A stretch of DNA of 19,117 bases from DAIOGN01 sp036745245 (lineage in GTDB: Bacteria; Zixibacteria; MSB-5A5; JAUVRN01): assembly GCA_036745245.1 (NCBI GenBank), contig DAIOGN010000059.1, forward strand, positions 1-19,117, written 5' to 3'. Each line of letters begins with the position of its first letter. Position 1 is the stretch's first letter. Positions 10,208 through 17,133 of this stretch are shown one piece after another. Below the pieces are notes generated by a model, which saw nothing but the letters and a program-made list of their open reading frames with translations, was not told where the DNA came from and made no database searches. The position numbers and the translations under genes are program-made.

Positions 10208-10219
10208 GTGGTACACCAC
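10208..10219. repeat. short inverted repeat in leader (possible operator)
   Basis: GTGGT-AC-ACCAC is a perfect 5-2-5 inverted repeat about 120 bases downstream of the predicted transcription start. It could be a small operator or a hairpin in the leader RNA. Short and possibly by chance. Confidence 0.2.
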
Positions 10220-10272
10220 GGGCTTGGCGCAGCAGGATCCCGGCCGGACTCGAAGCAGAGTGACACATCCGG

Positions 10273-10289
10273 CCTGGCGACGGGCCAGG
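10273..10289. other. leader hairpin
   Basis: CCTGGC (10273-10278) and GCCAGG (10284-10289) form a perfect six-base-pair stem with a five-base loop, within the predicted 5' leader of the export operon. No T-tract follows on the minus strand. Confidence 0.35.
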
Positions 10290-10338
10290 GGTACCTTGTG
10301 TGATCAAAGCCAATGCCACAGGCAAACTTACAGGAAGG

Positions 10339-10367
10339 ATGATACCCCACCAGCCAGCCCGTGGCAA
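10339..10367 (-). promoter_or_regulatory. predicted sigma70 promoter of the export operon
   Basis: On the minus strand, TTGCCA (10362-10367) and TATCAT (10339-10344) are separated by exactly 17 bases. Each hexamer differs from the sigma70 consensus at one position. It points towards the YIP1-family gene; transcription would start near 10332, giving a leader of about 290-300 nt before the GTG at 10038. It is the best promoter match I found in the window. Confidence 0.6.
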
Positions 10368-10452
10368 GGTGGCATTGGCCGAGCCGAAGGCGCGCTAAGA
10401 GATTGTCACAAAGGGAGTTATCGCGTTTTGAATGCCGCGCGGCGGCTCTTCG

Positions 10453-10530
10453 AAAAACGTGAGGTGGGCGGCCAACGGGTCATTTTGCGCTCAGACCTGC
10501 CTACCGAGGTAAGCCTCGGCCGCCCACTCC
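10453..10530 (-). terminator. candidate terminator of the Ton cluster (nested hairpin plus T-run)
   Basis: Read on the minus strand, GTGGGCGGCC (10518-10527) pairs perfectly with GGCCGCCCAC (10464-10473). The pairing can extend by GAG/CTC across a single bulge. A second hairpin, CCGAGG-CTTA-CCTCGG (10504-10519), competes with or nests in it. After a few bases comes TTTTT (10453-10457). It lies about 80 bases after the stop of the second tonB-like gene and before the next promoter, where a terminator is expected. The loop is longer (44 bases) and the T-run shorter than in a classical intrinsic terminator. Confidence 0.4.
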
Positions 10531-10610
10531 CACAGATAACTACATCCCAGTCACAGTCCCGACGATTCGGGTTTCCCAACAGGATGGCTCCACGATTCCC
10601 TCGCCCTGTA

Positions 10611-11369
10611 CTAGCTCAGCTTGAATTTGAAAGCCTGGTTAAACCACACAGGGATGCTTCTGTTGTTCTGTAGTGCCGGAATGAACTTCCACTCCCGAAC
10701 CGCCTGCATCGCCGCTTCGACAAGCAGGGGCGAAATGGTCCCCTCCTTGTTCAGCGGCCTTGCGTCCAGAACGTCCCCGGAATCGCTGATCAGTATTCTC
10801 AGAACAACCGTACCTTCCACTTCCATCAGACGGGCCATGTCCGGGTACTCGGGCCTGGGCTGGTTGGGGAGGGGCCGGGGCTCCCTTTCCATGATAGTGA
10901 ACTCATCAATTCTCGGCAGAGGAGACACCCAACCCACATCATTCCACAGGGCCGGAGTCTCACCAGTCGGGGGGCCCCCGGGAATCGCGCTCTCGCCCGT
11001 GCGCTCCGCCCGTTCGTCGTTGGTTGGAATGAGCTTCTCATCCAGGACCACGTTGTCATCCACGAGCACGATCCTGTTGCCCTTCGTCGGGTCTTCGGTC
11101 CGGCCAGACGGGATCTCCCCAGGCGGAGGCGGCAGTTCCTCTTCGATCCGAACCGGAGGCGCCATGCGCAGTCTGCCTTCGTCCAACAGACGTGACAGGC
11201 GGTTCACCACGGGCGGCTCCTCCGAGAGCCCCCCGTACACGGAGAGTCCCCAGAGAAGGCCGACGTGCAGGAGCGCGGCGGCCAGGAGGCCCAGAAGAAG
11301 CCCCTGCTGGTAGGATTGCTTGAGTTCGAGCGCCCCGTACCGGCGCGCAATGAGTCGTTCAACCGTCAT
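10611..11369 (-). CDS. energy transducer TonB (second paralogue)
   Basis: A 252-residue TonB-type protein. It has a short cytoplasmic N-terminus with the box YGALELKQSYQ (11-21), one membrane helix (about 22-44), a proline-containing periplasmic linker (PPPPGEIP and others, up to about 174), and a C-terminal TonB domain (175-252) with EYPDMARLMEVEGTVVLRIL and WKFIPALQNNRSIPVWF. The helix keeps a histidine (His35) like the essential His of E. coli TonB, but has no serine in the usual nearby position. TonB passes proton-motive energy from ExbB/ExbD to outer-membrane receptors. ATG at 11369 preceded by GGGTGG. It follows the other tonB gene after 154 bases and is the last gene of the cluster. 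Confidence 0.92.
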   Translation of the reverse strand: MTVERLIARRYGALELKQSYQQGLLLGLLAAALLHVGLLWGLSVYGGLSEEPPVVNRLSRLLDEGRLRMAPPVRIEEELPPPPGEIPSGRTEDPTKGNRIVLVDDNVVLDEKLIPTNDERAERTGESAIPGGPPTGETPALWNDVGWVSPLPRIDEFTIMEREPRPLPNQPRPEYPDMARLMEVEGTVVLRILISDSGDVLDARPLNKEGTISPLLVEAAMQAVREWKFIPALQNNRSIPVWFNQAFKFKLS

Positions 11370-11523
11370 CGTCCACCCTGTTTCCGGTCGCGAAGTGGTG
11401 CGACCCAGCCAGGGAGGACCGGGGTCTGGAATCTCTTTGGGGCGAAACGGGCGCCCTGTCGCTTACGAGCGGGCGTGCGGCCGGGAGGCGACCGCGCAAC
11501 TGCGGGACGGCGGGAAAGCTAAG

Positions 11524-12258
11524 CTACTTGATGCTGAACTTGATCGGGTAATTCACCCACACCGACACCGGCTTCTGGTTCTGAATGGCCGGCTTGAAAA
11601 TCCACTGCTTGCAGGCGGCGACGGCGGCCTCTTCGAAACCCACGTTCGTGCCCGATGGACGCACCACGATCACGTCTTTTACCGAGCCGTCTTTGAATAC
11701 GAGAATACGCACCACCACCATCCCCTCGAGGCCCGTCTGGCGTGCCATTTCGGGATACTGCGGCTGCTCCTTCTTTACCACCACCGGTTCCTGCTCCACG
11801 GCTATGAAGTCACCGGAGCCGGGGAGAAAGTCTTCGTCGGGAATGTCGATCACCAGAGCTCCTTCTTCACCGCCCGAGCCCTGCACGTTGGTGGGGTTCA
11901 TGAGAGTGGCTAATTCCTGACGTGTGGCGATGGTGACTTCTTCGGTGACCAGTTCGTCGGCCACCGGCTTGGGGATACCCACCGAGGGGGGAGCCACCTT
12001 GGGCGCTTCCACCTGCACCTGGGGCGGACGGGCCTGCACCGACGGCGGCGGCGCCAGGTCGGCCACCGATCGGATGGTGATCACCGGAATGTCTTCCACT
12101 TCCTCCCGGGTGAGGTAGGCGAACAGCACCGGCCCGCCGACGAGCAACAGGTGAAGGGCACTCGCAAACGCCACGCCCTTCATGAAATTGGCCTGGTAGC
12201 TCTTCTTCAGCTCGATGGCCCCGTAGTTGCCCAGGGCTCCGGCGATCGCTTTGCTCAT
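11524..12258 (-). CDS. energy transducer TonB (first paralogue)
   Basis: A 244-residue TonB-type protein with an N-terminal box YGAIELKKSYQ (12-22) shared with the next gene, and a membrane helix (about 25-49) containing ASALH (Ser33, His36). A proline-rich linker follows (LAPPPSVQARPPQVQVEAPK, about 68-87), then an acidic stretch (DIPDEDFLPGSGD) and a C-terminal TonB domain (165-244) with QYPEMARQTGLEGMVVVRIL and WIFKPAIQNQKPVSVWVNYP. The linker is more proline-rich than that of the paralogue, as expected for spanning the periplasm. ATG at 12258; ribosome-binding sequence is weak (GGAAGACGGAT). The gene is 68 bases after the second exbD. Confidence 0.94.
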   Translation of the reverse strand: MSKAIAGALGNYGAIELKKSYQANFMKGVAFASALHLLLVGGPVLFAYLTREEVEDIPVITIRSVADLAPPPSVQARPPQVQVEAPKVAPPSVGIPKPVADELVTEEVTIATRQELATLMNPTNVQGSGGEEGALVIDIPDEDFLPGSGDFIAVEQEPVVVKKEQPQYPEMARQTGLEGMVVVRILVFKDGSVKDVIVVRPSGTNVGFEEAAVAACKQWIFKPAIQNQKPVSVWVNYPIKFSIK

Positions 12259-12326
12259 ATCCGTCTTCCGCTCAGTTCTGCATTCATAATGTTATACGCA
12301 GCATTCCGCCCATGCGTTGAGGCCGT

Positions 12327-12893
12327 CTAGCTGCCCGGCGGCGGGGTGCCGCCGTTCCCCAGCGCCATCGACACGGCGCGGTCGTCCACCGCATCCCACG
12401 GCTTCATGGTGAATCGGTAGGAGAACTCGGCGTTGGCCTGCTTGAATGTGCGTTCCACGATGTCGATCTCGTCTAAGATGTCCACCAGCGCGTGGTACTT
12501 CGCATCCCCATGAATCGTCACGATGGTGGCCAGCTTTTCTTCCTTCTGGTTCTCCTCGATGAGGATCTGCCTCAGAGTGTCGAGGTCGATCTGCTCCGGG
12601 ATCTTACGCCCGATATTCTTCCAGTACCGCCCTTCCTCGTCGACGCGCACGATCAGCACGTGGGATTCCTTGGTGTCGATCTCCGTCTTTTCCTGATCCT
12701 TTTCCGGCAGGTTCACTTCCATGGCCTGCGGCATCGAAAACACCGTGGTGACCATGTAGAAGATGAGCAGAAGGAACACGATGTCCACCATGGGCGTCAT
12801 GTCGATGCGAATGCCCAGGCGCCGCTTGTAGACGATCTTTCCGGTGGCAGTTTTGACCGCCTTTTTTGCTTCGCCGCCTCCCGCAAAACCCAT
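12327..12893 (-). CDS. biopolymer transporter ExbD/TolR family (second)
   Basis: A 188-residue ExbD-type protein with one membrane helix. The conserved segment RIDMTPMVDIVFLLLIFYMV (29-48) includes Asp37, corresponding to the proton-carrying Asp25 of E. coli ExbD. The rest is a periplasmic domain, with LPEKDQEK after the helix. A glycine/lysine-rich cytoplasmic extension of about 25 residues precedes the helix. Start ATG at 12893 with AGGAG six to seven bases upstream. Nine bases separate it from the first exbD gene. It works with ExbB to turn proton flow into movement of TonB; two different ExbD proteins in one operon are a recurring arrangement in FCB-group bacteria. Confidence 0.95.
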   Translation of the reverse strand: MGFAGGGEAKKAVKTATGKIVYKRRLGIRIDMTPMVDIVFLLLIFYMVTTVFSMPQAMEVNLPEKDQEKTEIDTKESHVLIVRVDEEGRYWKNIGRKIPEQIDLDTLRQILIEENQKEEKLATIVTIHGDAKYHALVDILDEIDIVERTFKQANAEFSYRFTMKPWDAVDDRAVSMALGNGGTPPPGS

Positions 12894-12902
12894 AGTCCGC
12901 TC

Positions 12903-13412
12903 CTAGCTCGCTTCCGCGTCGGTGACGATCTGAAACCGCGACAGATTGCTTTCCACCATGTTGTCCATGATCTTCTGAATGATGCCAAAGCTGGCATCGC
13001 GGTCGGCTCGGATCACGATGAGGGCGCGCACCAGAGCCGTCCCCCGCCCGCCTTCGAGCTTGCCGATGTTCCCGGTGCGGAACCGGTTGATCGTGTTGCC
13101 CACCTCGGCCTCCGAGGTGGTCTCGTACACGCGCTCCTTGGCCTTTACCATGGCGCCCGTCTCCGTCTCCTTGTCCACCTCGATCACGGCGTCCACGAAG
13201 ATGGAATCCATGTCGGTGACCGTGATGTTGATCACGTCCTTGTCGGGCAGCTCGATCTGCGAGTGCGACAGGGGCAGCACCACCTCCCGCGTTTGCGGGG
13301 GCTTGAACTGCGTGGTGGACATATAGAAGATGAGGAGCAGAATGGCGATGTCGACCATGGGCGTCATGTCGAGGAGCACCCCGATCCGCCGTTTCATTTT
13401 CTTAAGTGACAT
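12903..13412 (-). CDS. biopolymer transporter ExbD/TolR family (first)
   Basis: A 169-residue ExbD-type protein. The conserved LLDMTPMVDIAILLLIFYMS (13-32) contains the presumed proton-accepting Asp21, and a periplasmic domain of about 135 residues follows. Near the C-terminus, ALIVIRADRDASFGIIQKIM matches the usual ExbD fold, where the domain ends in a helix and strand. It differs considerably from the second ExbD, especially in the insertion around residues 60-110, so the two are probably not interchangeable. ATG at 13412, 46 bases after exbB. Confidence 0.95.
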   Translation of the reverse strand: MSLKKMKRRIGVLLDMTPMVDIAILLLIFYMSTTQFKPPQTREVVLPLSHSQIELPDKDVINITVTDMDSIFVDAVIEVDKETETGAMVKAKERVYETTSEAEVGNTINRFRTGNIGKLEGGRGTALVRALIVIRADRDASFGIIQKIMDNMVESNLSRFQIVTDAEAS

Positions 13413-13458
13413 AGCGATCCGACCTTTCAGCCACAGAACCTGCGGTCCCGTTCAAGGC

Positions 13459-14190
13459 TTACTTGGCCTCCTTCGACTTGATGAGCTGCAGCACTTCGTA
13501 CGTGGCTTCGTCGATGGTGTAGTTGAACCCGTCCACCTTGTTCACGAAGAAGTTGTACGCAATGATGCCCACGATGGCGTTGAGCAGCCCGCCCGCCGTG
13601 TTCACGAGCGCTTCCGAAATGCCCGTCGCCAGAGCGTTGGCGTCGATCACGCCGCCCTGGGCGTGACCCGTGGCCGAGAAGGCGCGGATCATGCCGATGG
13701 TGGTGCCCAACAGACCCACCATGGTGGCGATGGAGGCGATGGTGGACAGCGCGATCAGGTTGCGCTCGAGCAGCGGCACTTCGAGGGCGTTGGCCTCTTC
13801 GATCGCGCGCTGGGTTTCGGCCACCCGCTTGTCGGCCGAGTAGGCCGGATCGCCCGAGATCTGCTGATACCGCTCCACGCCCGCGCGCAGCACGTTGGCC
13901 AGGGATCCGCGCTGCTTGTCGCAGGCGGCCAGGGCGCCTTCGAGATCGCCCGACTGCACCAGCTGGACCACCTTGCGGAAGAACGACTGGATGGAGGCCG
14001 AGCCACGCGCTTTGCGCAGCGTGATGATGCGTTCCACGATATAGGCCACCAGCATGATGGACAACGCGATCAGGACGGACACCAGCGGTCCGCCCTCCTT
14101 CATGAACGGAGGAAGCATGAATTCGTAGATGACGTAGCCCATGGCGAGCGAGCCCACCAGAAGCACGGTGACAAAGACACCTTGTTTCAC
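13459..14190 (-). CDS. MotA/TolQ/ExbB proton channel family protein
   Basis: A 243-residue inner-membrane proton channel subunit. The GTG at 14190 is chosen because GGAGG lies five bases upstream; a TTG at 14217 would add nine residues but has no such site. Hydrophobic segments are at about 5-25, 36-55, 143-168 and 193-215. The family signature appears as MVGLLGTTIGMIRAF (157-171) and ISEALVNTAGGLLNAIVGII (191-210). The cytoplasmic loop between helices contains the typical GDLEGALAAC (81-90). With the two ExbD proteins it forms the motor that energises TonB. The extra N-terminal helix relative to the three-helix E. coli TolQ is seen in many ExbB-like proteins of other phyla. Confidence 0.95.
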   Translation of the reverse strand: MKQGVFVTVLLVGSLAMGYVIYEFMLPPFMKEGGPLVSVLIALSIMLVAYIVERIITLRKARGSASIQSFFRKVVQLVQSGDLEGALAACDKQRGSLANVLRAGVERYQQISGDPAYSADKRVAETQRAIEEANALEVPLLERNLIALSTIASIATMVGLLGTTIGMIRAFSATGHAQGGVIDANALATGISEALVNTAGGLLNAIVGIIAYNFFVNKVDGFNYTIDEATYEVLQLIKSKEAK

Positions 14191-14208
14191 TTGAACCTCC
14201 AGCCAAGA

Positions 14209-14226
14209 GACCGCCAAGGGGCGGTC
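14209..14226 (-). other. perfect stem-loop before exbB
   Basis: On the minus strand GACCGCC-CCTT-GGCGGTC is a perfect seven-base-pair stem with a four-base loop. It lies between the stop of the four-helix protein gene and the exbB ribosome-binding site. Only TCTT follows, so it is a weak terminator at best; partial attenuation or mRNA processing that adjusts expression of the motor genes is possible. Confidence 0.45.
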
Positions 14227-14269
14227 GGTGAATCCAGCCGCGATCTCGCCGCGGTGGTGTTTCTAAACC

Positions 14270-15016
14270 CTACAGATCGTTCCCCTTAATAGCGTTCACC
14301 CACATGGCGCCCATGGGGATCCACAGCCCCACGGACGAAGCCGCGACGAGGGCGCCCATGCCGTACTCGCTGCCCACTTCGGTCAGGCCGAGGCTGACTC
14401 CGTAGGGCAACTCGGAGGGCACCATGGCCAGACAGAAAAACGCCATCCAGCCGGCGATGGGCAGGTAGTGCCAGTTCATGATTCTGTGCAGGCGTGTGAG
14501 GTAGGTGTCCGAGGCTGCGGCGCTGCCCGACATGAGAAACCAGAGCGCGGCCAACCCCAGCGCCGACGACAGCAACATGAGCGCCACGAGCATGTAGAAC
14601 GATGTCGTGAGCAGGCCCGGCCCCAGAGAGAGGAAGCCCTGCACCGAACCCACGTTCAACAACAGCGAGATCCCGGAGTACGACAGGGTCTCGGTTCCAC
14701 GCGTAAAACTGAACCACGGCAGAAACGGGCTGACCACCATGAGCGCCGAGGTGACTACAAGCGTCCAGCGCTCGAAAGGCGAAATGGCGCGCGCGGCCAC
14801 CAGGCTGTTGGACCGCGTGAGCGGCACGAACTTGCCTCCGGTCGTATGTACCTTCTCCAGGTGCGCCTTGCGTTCCTCGTCGTTTTTCCAGAACTCCGGC
14901 GCCGCTCCCGGGAACACGTCAAACCCGATGTAACGGTAGCGGTCCTCCGGGGAGGAAACGCCATCGGGGTTCGACCTGGAGTCTTTCTCTTCTGCCATAC
15001 GCAATACCGTGTCCAT
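14270..15016 (-). CDS. uncharacterised four-helix membrane protein of the Ton cluster
   Basis: A 248-residue protein I cannot assign to a named family. An N-terminal soluble part of about 80 residues contains RYRYIGFDVFPGAAPEFW (26-43) and a charged segment NDEERKAHLEKV. Four predicted membrane helices follow at about 83-103, 135-162, 182-200 and 217-241. ATG at 15016 has GAGG five bases upstream and begins seven bases after the TPR gene stop; ATG at 14998 is an alternative without a site. An uninterrupted frame through the N gap seems to fuse this gene to the TPR gene, but that frame reads nonsense between the gap and this start, so the fusion is an artefact. Position just before exbB suggests a role with the proton motor. 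Confidence 0.8.
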   Translation of the reverse strand: MDTVLRMAEEKDSRSNPDGVSSPEDRYRYIGFDVFPGAAPEFWKNDEERKAHLEKVHTTGGKFVPLTRSNSLVAARAISPFERWTLVVTSALMVVSPFLPWFSFTRGTETLSYSGISLLLNVGSVQGFLSLGPGLLTTSFYMLVALMLLSSALGLAALWFLMSGSAAASDTYLTRLHRIMNWHYLPIAGWMAFFCLAMVPSELPYGVSLGLTEVGSEYGMGALVAASSVGLWIPMGAMWVNAIKGNDL

Positions 15017-15023
15017 GCGGGCC

Positions 15024-16804
15024 TCAGTACTCGGACTGGGCCTGCGCCTTGAGCTTCTTTGCGCCATCGTGCCCGGGCTGACAATCGAGCACTTTGTCGC
15101 ACCCGCGCGCCACCTNNNNNNNNNNTTCTGCACGCCCTGGTCGCCGCACATCTTCTCGCCGTTTGAAAGGCGGCACTCGTACGCCTTCTTCAGATCGGGG
15201 ATGCTCTTGCGCACCTGCAGGGTGTCGTTGGTGGCAAGATACGTGTATCCGTAGTACATCATGGCATCGCAGTCGGCGGCGTTGCACGCCAGACGCTTGT
15301 CGAGCCACTTGCGGCCCAGGCTGGGCTTCGACATCTCGAAGAGCGCCACGTAACTTGCGATCTCCAGGCCCTTCTGGTTGCAGGAGTCGACGGCCAGCAA
15401 CTGCTCGATCGTGGTGAGCACGCTGTCGTACGATTTGAGCTGCAGATAGCAGTACACCAGGTTCACGTAGCCGTTGGCGATCGTGGGGTCCATCTCGATT
15501 TTGCGCTTGAAGACGGCAATGGCCGGCTGGTACTGCTTCTTCTGGAAGTATGCGATGCCCAGATCGTCCATGATGTCGGCGCGATCGGGATCGAGTTCGA
15601 GCGCGCGCTCGTAGCTGGCCACCGAACGCTCGAAGAGCGAATCCTTCTGGGGTCCTTCGGCCGTGGAATCCATCATGACGCGCAGAACCATGGCCTCGTT
15701 GGCGAAGAAATCGGCGTCGGGCTTGCCCCAGGGCTGATCTGCGAGACGCTCCTCACGATGGGTCCGGTAGCGGCCGTACCAGTCGAGTGCTTCGCGAAAG
15801 CGCGCCAGATCGGTGAGCACGTTTCCGAGGGCAAAGAGCACGTTGGGGTCGCGCGAGCCGCACTGGATGGCTGCCTCGAAGTCGACGACGGCCTCCGGGA
15901 GCTTGCCCATGACCGCCTTCGCCTTGCCCACCTTCTCGAAGATGCGGCAGTCGTTCGGCGACAGTTCCTTGGCCAGATCGTAAGTCACGATCGCCTCGTT
16001 GTAGGCGGAGAGCAGGGCGGCGGTGTCGGTGGCCGCCAGCGTGCGCGAGTAGAGAATCCACGAGTCGGCCAGGTCGGCCGCGACCTTGCCCGACTTCTCG
16101 GCGTCGAGAGACTTCTTGTAGTGTTCGAGGGCCCCCTTGAACTGGCCCTGGTACAGGTACGCACGCGCGATCTTGTAATGCACCGGACCGGCGAGCGTGG
16201 AGTCGCAGTTGAGCACGTCGTCGTACGACGAGATGGCGAGAGGGTAGCGCTTCAGGACGAAATTGATGTCGCCCTGGTCGAGCCGGTACTGGCACGAATC
16301 AGGCGCCTGACCGATGGCCACGTAGAACTGAGTGTCGGCCGAATCGAGGAGCACCTGATTGATGTTGGCCGTGTCGGCCCGGCCCTGCGACAGCATGAGC
16401 AGGCCCAGATCGTGCGCGAACATGGCCTGGGTCACCGGCTCCTTCTTGGTGTCGATGATGGCGGCATCCAGGAGCTTCCGCGCTTCGTCGTAGCGTGAAA
16501 GCTCGATTAAGGAGCGGGCGTAGCCATGGACGGCCGGGTAATGCTTCTTCTTGATGTCGCAGGCGGTTTTGAACGGGGCCACCGCGTCGGCGTAGCGATC
16601 GAGGTGATAATAGCACCAGCCCAGCTCGGTCCAGGCTTCGAGATTCTTTTTGTCGCTTTTGACCAGAGTTTCCAGGGGTTCGACGGCAGCGGCGTAATTG
16701 CCCTGGGCAATTGAAGTTCGGACTTCGGGGGGGATTTCCTTGGCTGGAATCGGTTGTGCCAGGCACAGGAACCCCACCACCAGAGCCCACAAAACGCGGC
16801 TCAT
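15024..16804 (-). CDS. secreted tetratricopeptide-repeat protein, interrupted by a scaffold gap
   Basis: A TPR protein of about 590 residues with a signal peptide (SRVLWALVVGFLCLAQPIPA), so periplasmic or surface-facing. TPR motifs run through most of the length, for example NLEAWTELGWCYYHLDRYAD, VHYKIARAYLYQGQFKGALE and DDLGIAYFQKKQYQPAI. ATG at 16804 is chosen because GGAGG lies five bases upstream and the signal peptide follows; a TTG at 16822 is the alternative. The frame breaks at the ten Ns (15116-15125): before them the protein reads GEKMCGDQGVQ, after them VARGCDKVLDCQPGHDGAKK to QSEY and stop at 15024. Many cysteines occur in the loops between repeats. It is likely a scaffold or partner protein of the Ton system downstream. 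Confidence 0.88.
15116..15125. other. scaffold gap (10 Ns)
   Basis: Ten undetermined bases near the 3' end of the TPR gene. On the minus strand the flanks read CAGAA-gap-AGGTGGCG. Joining them with a one-base overlap gives CAGAAGGTGGCG and restores the TPR frame (Q-K-V-A), so the true gap may be zero. The run length used is out of phase and creates a false readthrough into the next gene. Confidence 0.99.
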
Positions 16805-16894
16805 GCTCACCTCCACACGCAACAGTTCCGTCCCGTTTGCAATGGTGATGTCCGACCCAGGTTATTACACCCCGAAAAAGGCATTAAGTTGTCC

Positions 16895-16922
16895 AAGATA
16901 ATTTGACCCCCACCTCAGTCAA
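16895..16922 (-). promoter_or_regulatory. possible promoter of the TPR/Ton cluster
   Basis: TTGACT (16917-16922) and TATCTT (16895-16900) on the minus strand are separated by 16 bases. The -35 box differs from consensus at one position and the -10 box at two. It lies about 90 bases before the TPR start and just after the stop of the small membrane protein gene, in a locally AT-richer stretch. A 5-base inverted repeat TTGAC/GTCAA (16903-16907 and 16918-16922) overlaps it and might be an operator. Confidence 0.35.
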
Positions 16923-16929
16923 GCAGATT

Positions 16930-17133
16930 CTACCCTTGAGGCGACCGCCGCCACAGCACACCGCGAAGACGGATAACTCCATACAGCACAATGAGTCCTG
17001 CGACAATCCAACGTACCTTTGCACTGTAGTTTGCAAAGCCTCCAAAGCCCGTCGCCACGAGCACTCCAAGGAGCAGGAAAAGCACTCCCGCCAGACCCTG
17101 CGTCACCTTCCTGAAGGTGGTTTCCGGATTCAT
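16930..17133 (-). CDS. small two-helix membrane protein, hypothetical
   Basis: A 67-residue protein starting at ATG 17133 (AGGGA three bases upstream). It could begin at GTG 17163, giving 77 residues. It has two hydrophobic helices, VTQGLAGVLFLLLGVLVATG and VRWIVAGLIVLYGVIRL, and an Arg-rich C-terminus (RLRGVLWRRSPQG), which by the positive-inside rule would be cytoplasmic. I recognise no family. The clean alternation of helices and charged ends supports a real gene. It lies between the ammonia-lyase gene and the TPR gene on the same strand, and could belong to either transcript. Confidence 0.6.
   Translation of the reverse strand: MNPETTFRKVTQGLAGVLFLLLGVLVATGFGGFANYSAKVRWIVAGLIVLYGVIRLRGVLWRRSPQG

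Larger units (their letters stand above)
10039..10610. other. 572-base intergenic region with regulatory structures
   Basis: This is the only gene-free stretch longer than 300 bases. Short open frames occur on both strands, but none has a ribosome-binding site or protein-like composition. From right to left it contains a terminator-like nested hairpin (10453-10530), a loose inverted repeat GAGCCG/CGGCTC (10381-10386 and 10443-10448), a strong predicted promoter (10339-10367) and a long leader (10039-10332) with short hairpins. I recognise no tRNA or known riboswitch in it. Confidence 0.7.

Noticed and set aside
10235..10260. Possible tRNA T-arm (TTCGAGTCC on the minus strand)
   Set aside because: The bases flanking the T-loop-like sequence do not form a five-pair stem and no cloverleaf can be drawn around it.
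10063..10350. Minus-strand open frame of 95 codons in the intergenic leader
   Set aside because: Its GTG start falls within or upstream of the predicted -10 region, there is no ribosome-binding site, and the Pro/Arg-rich product looks non-coding.
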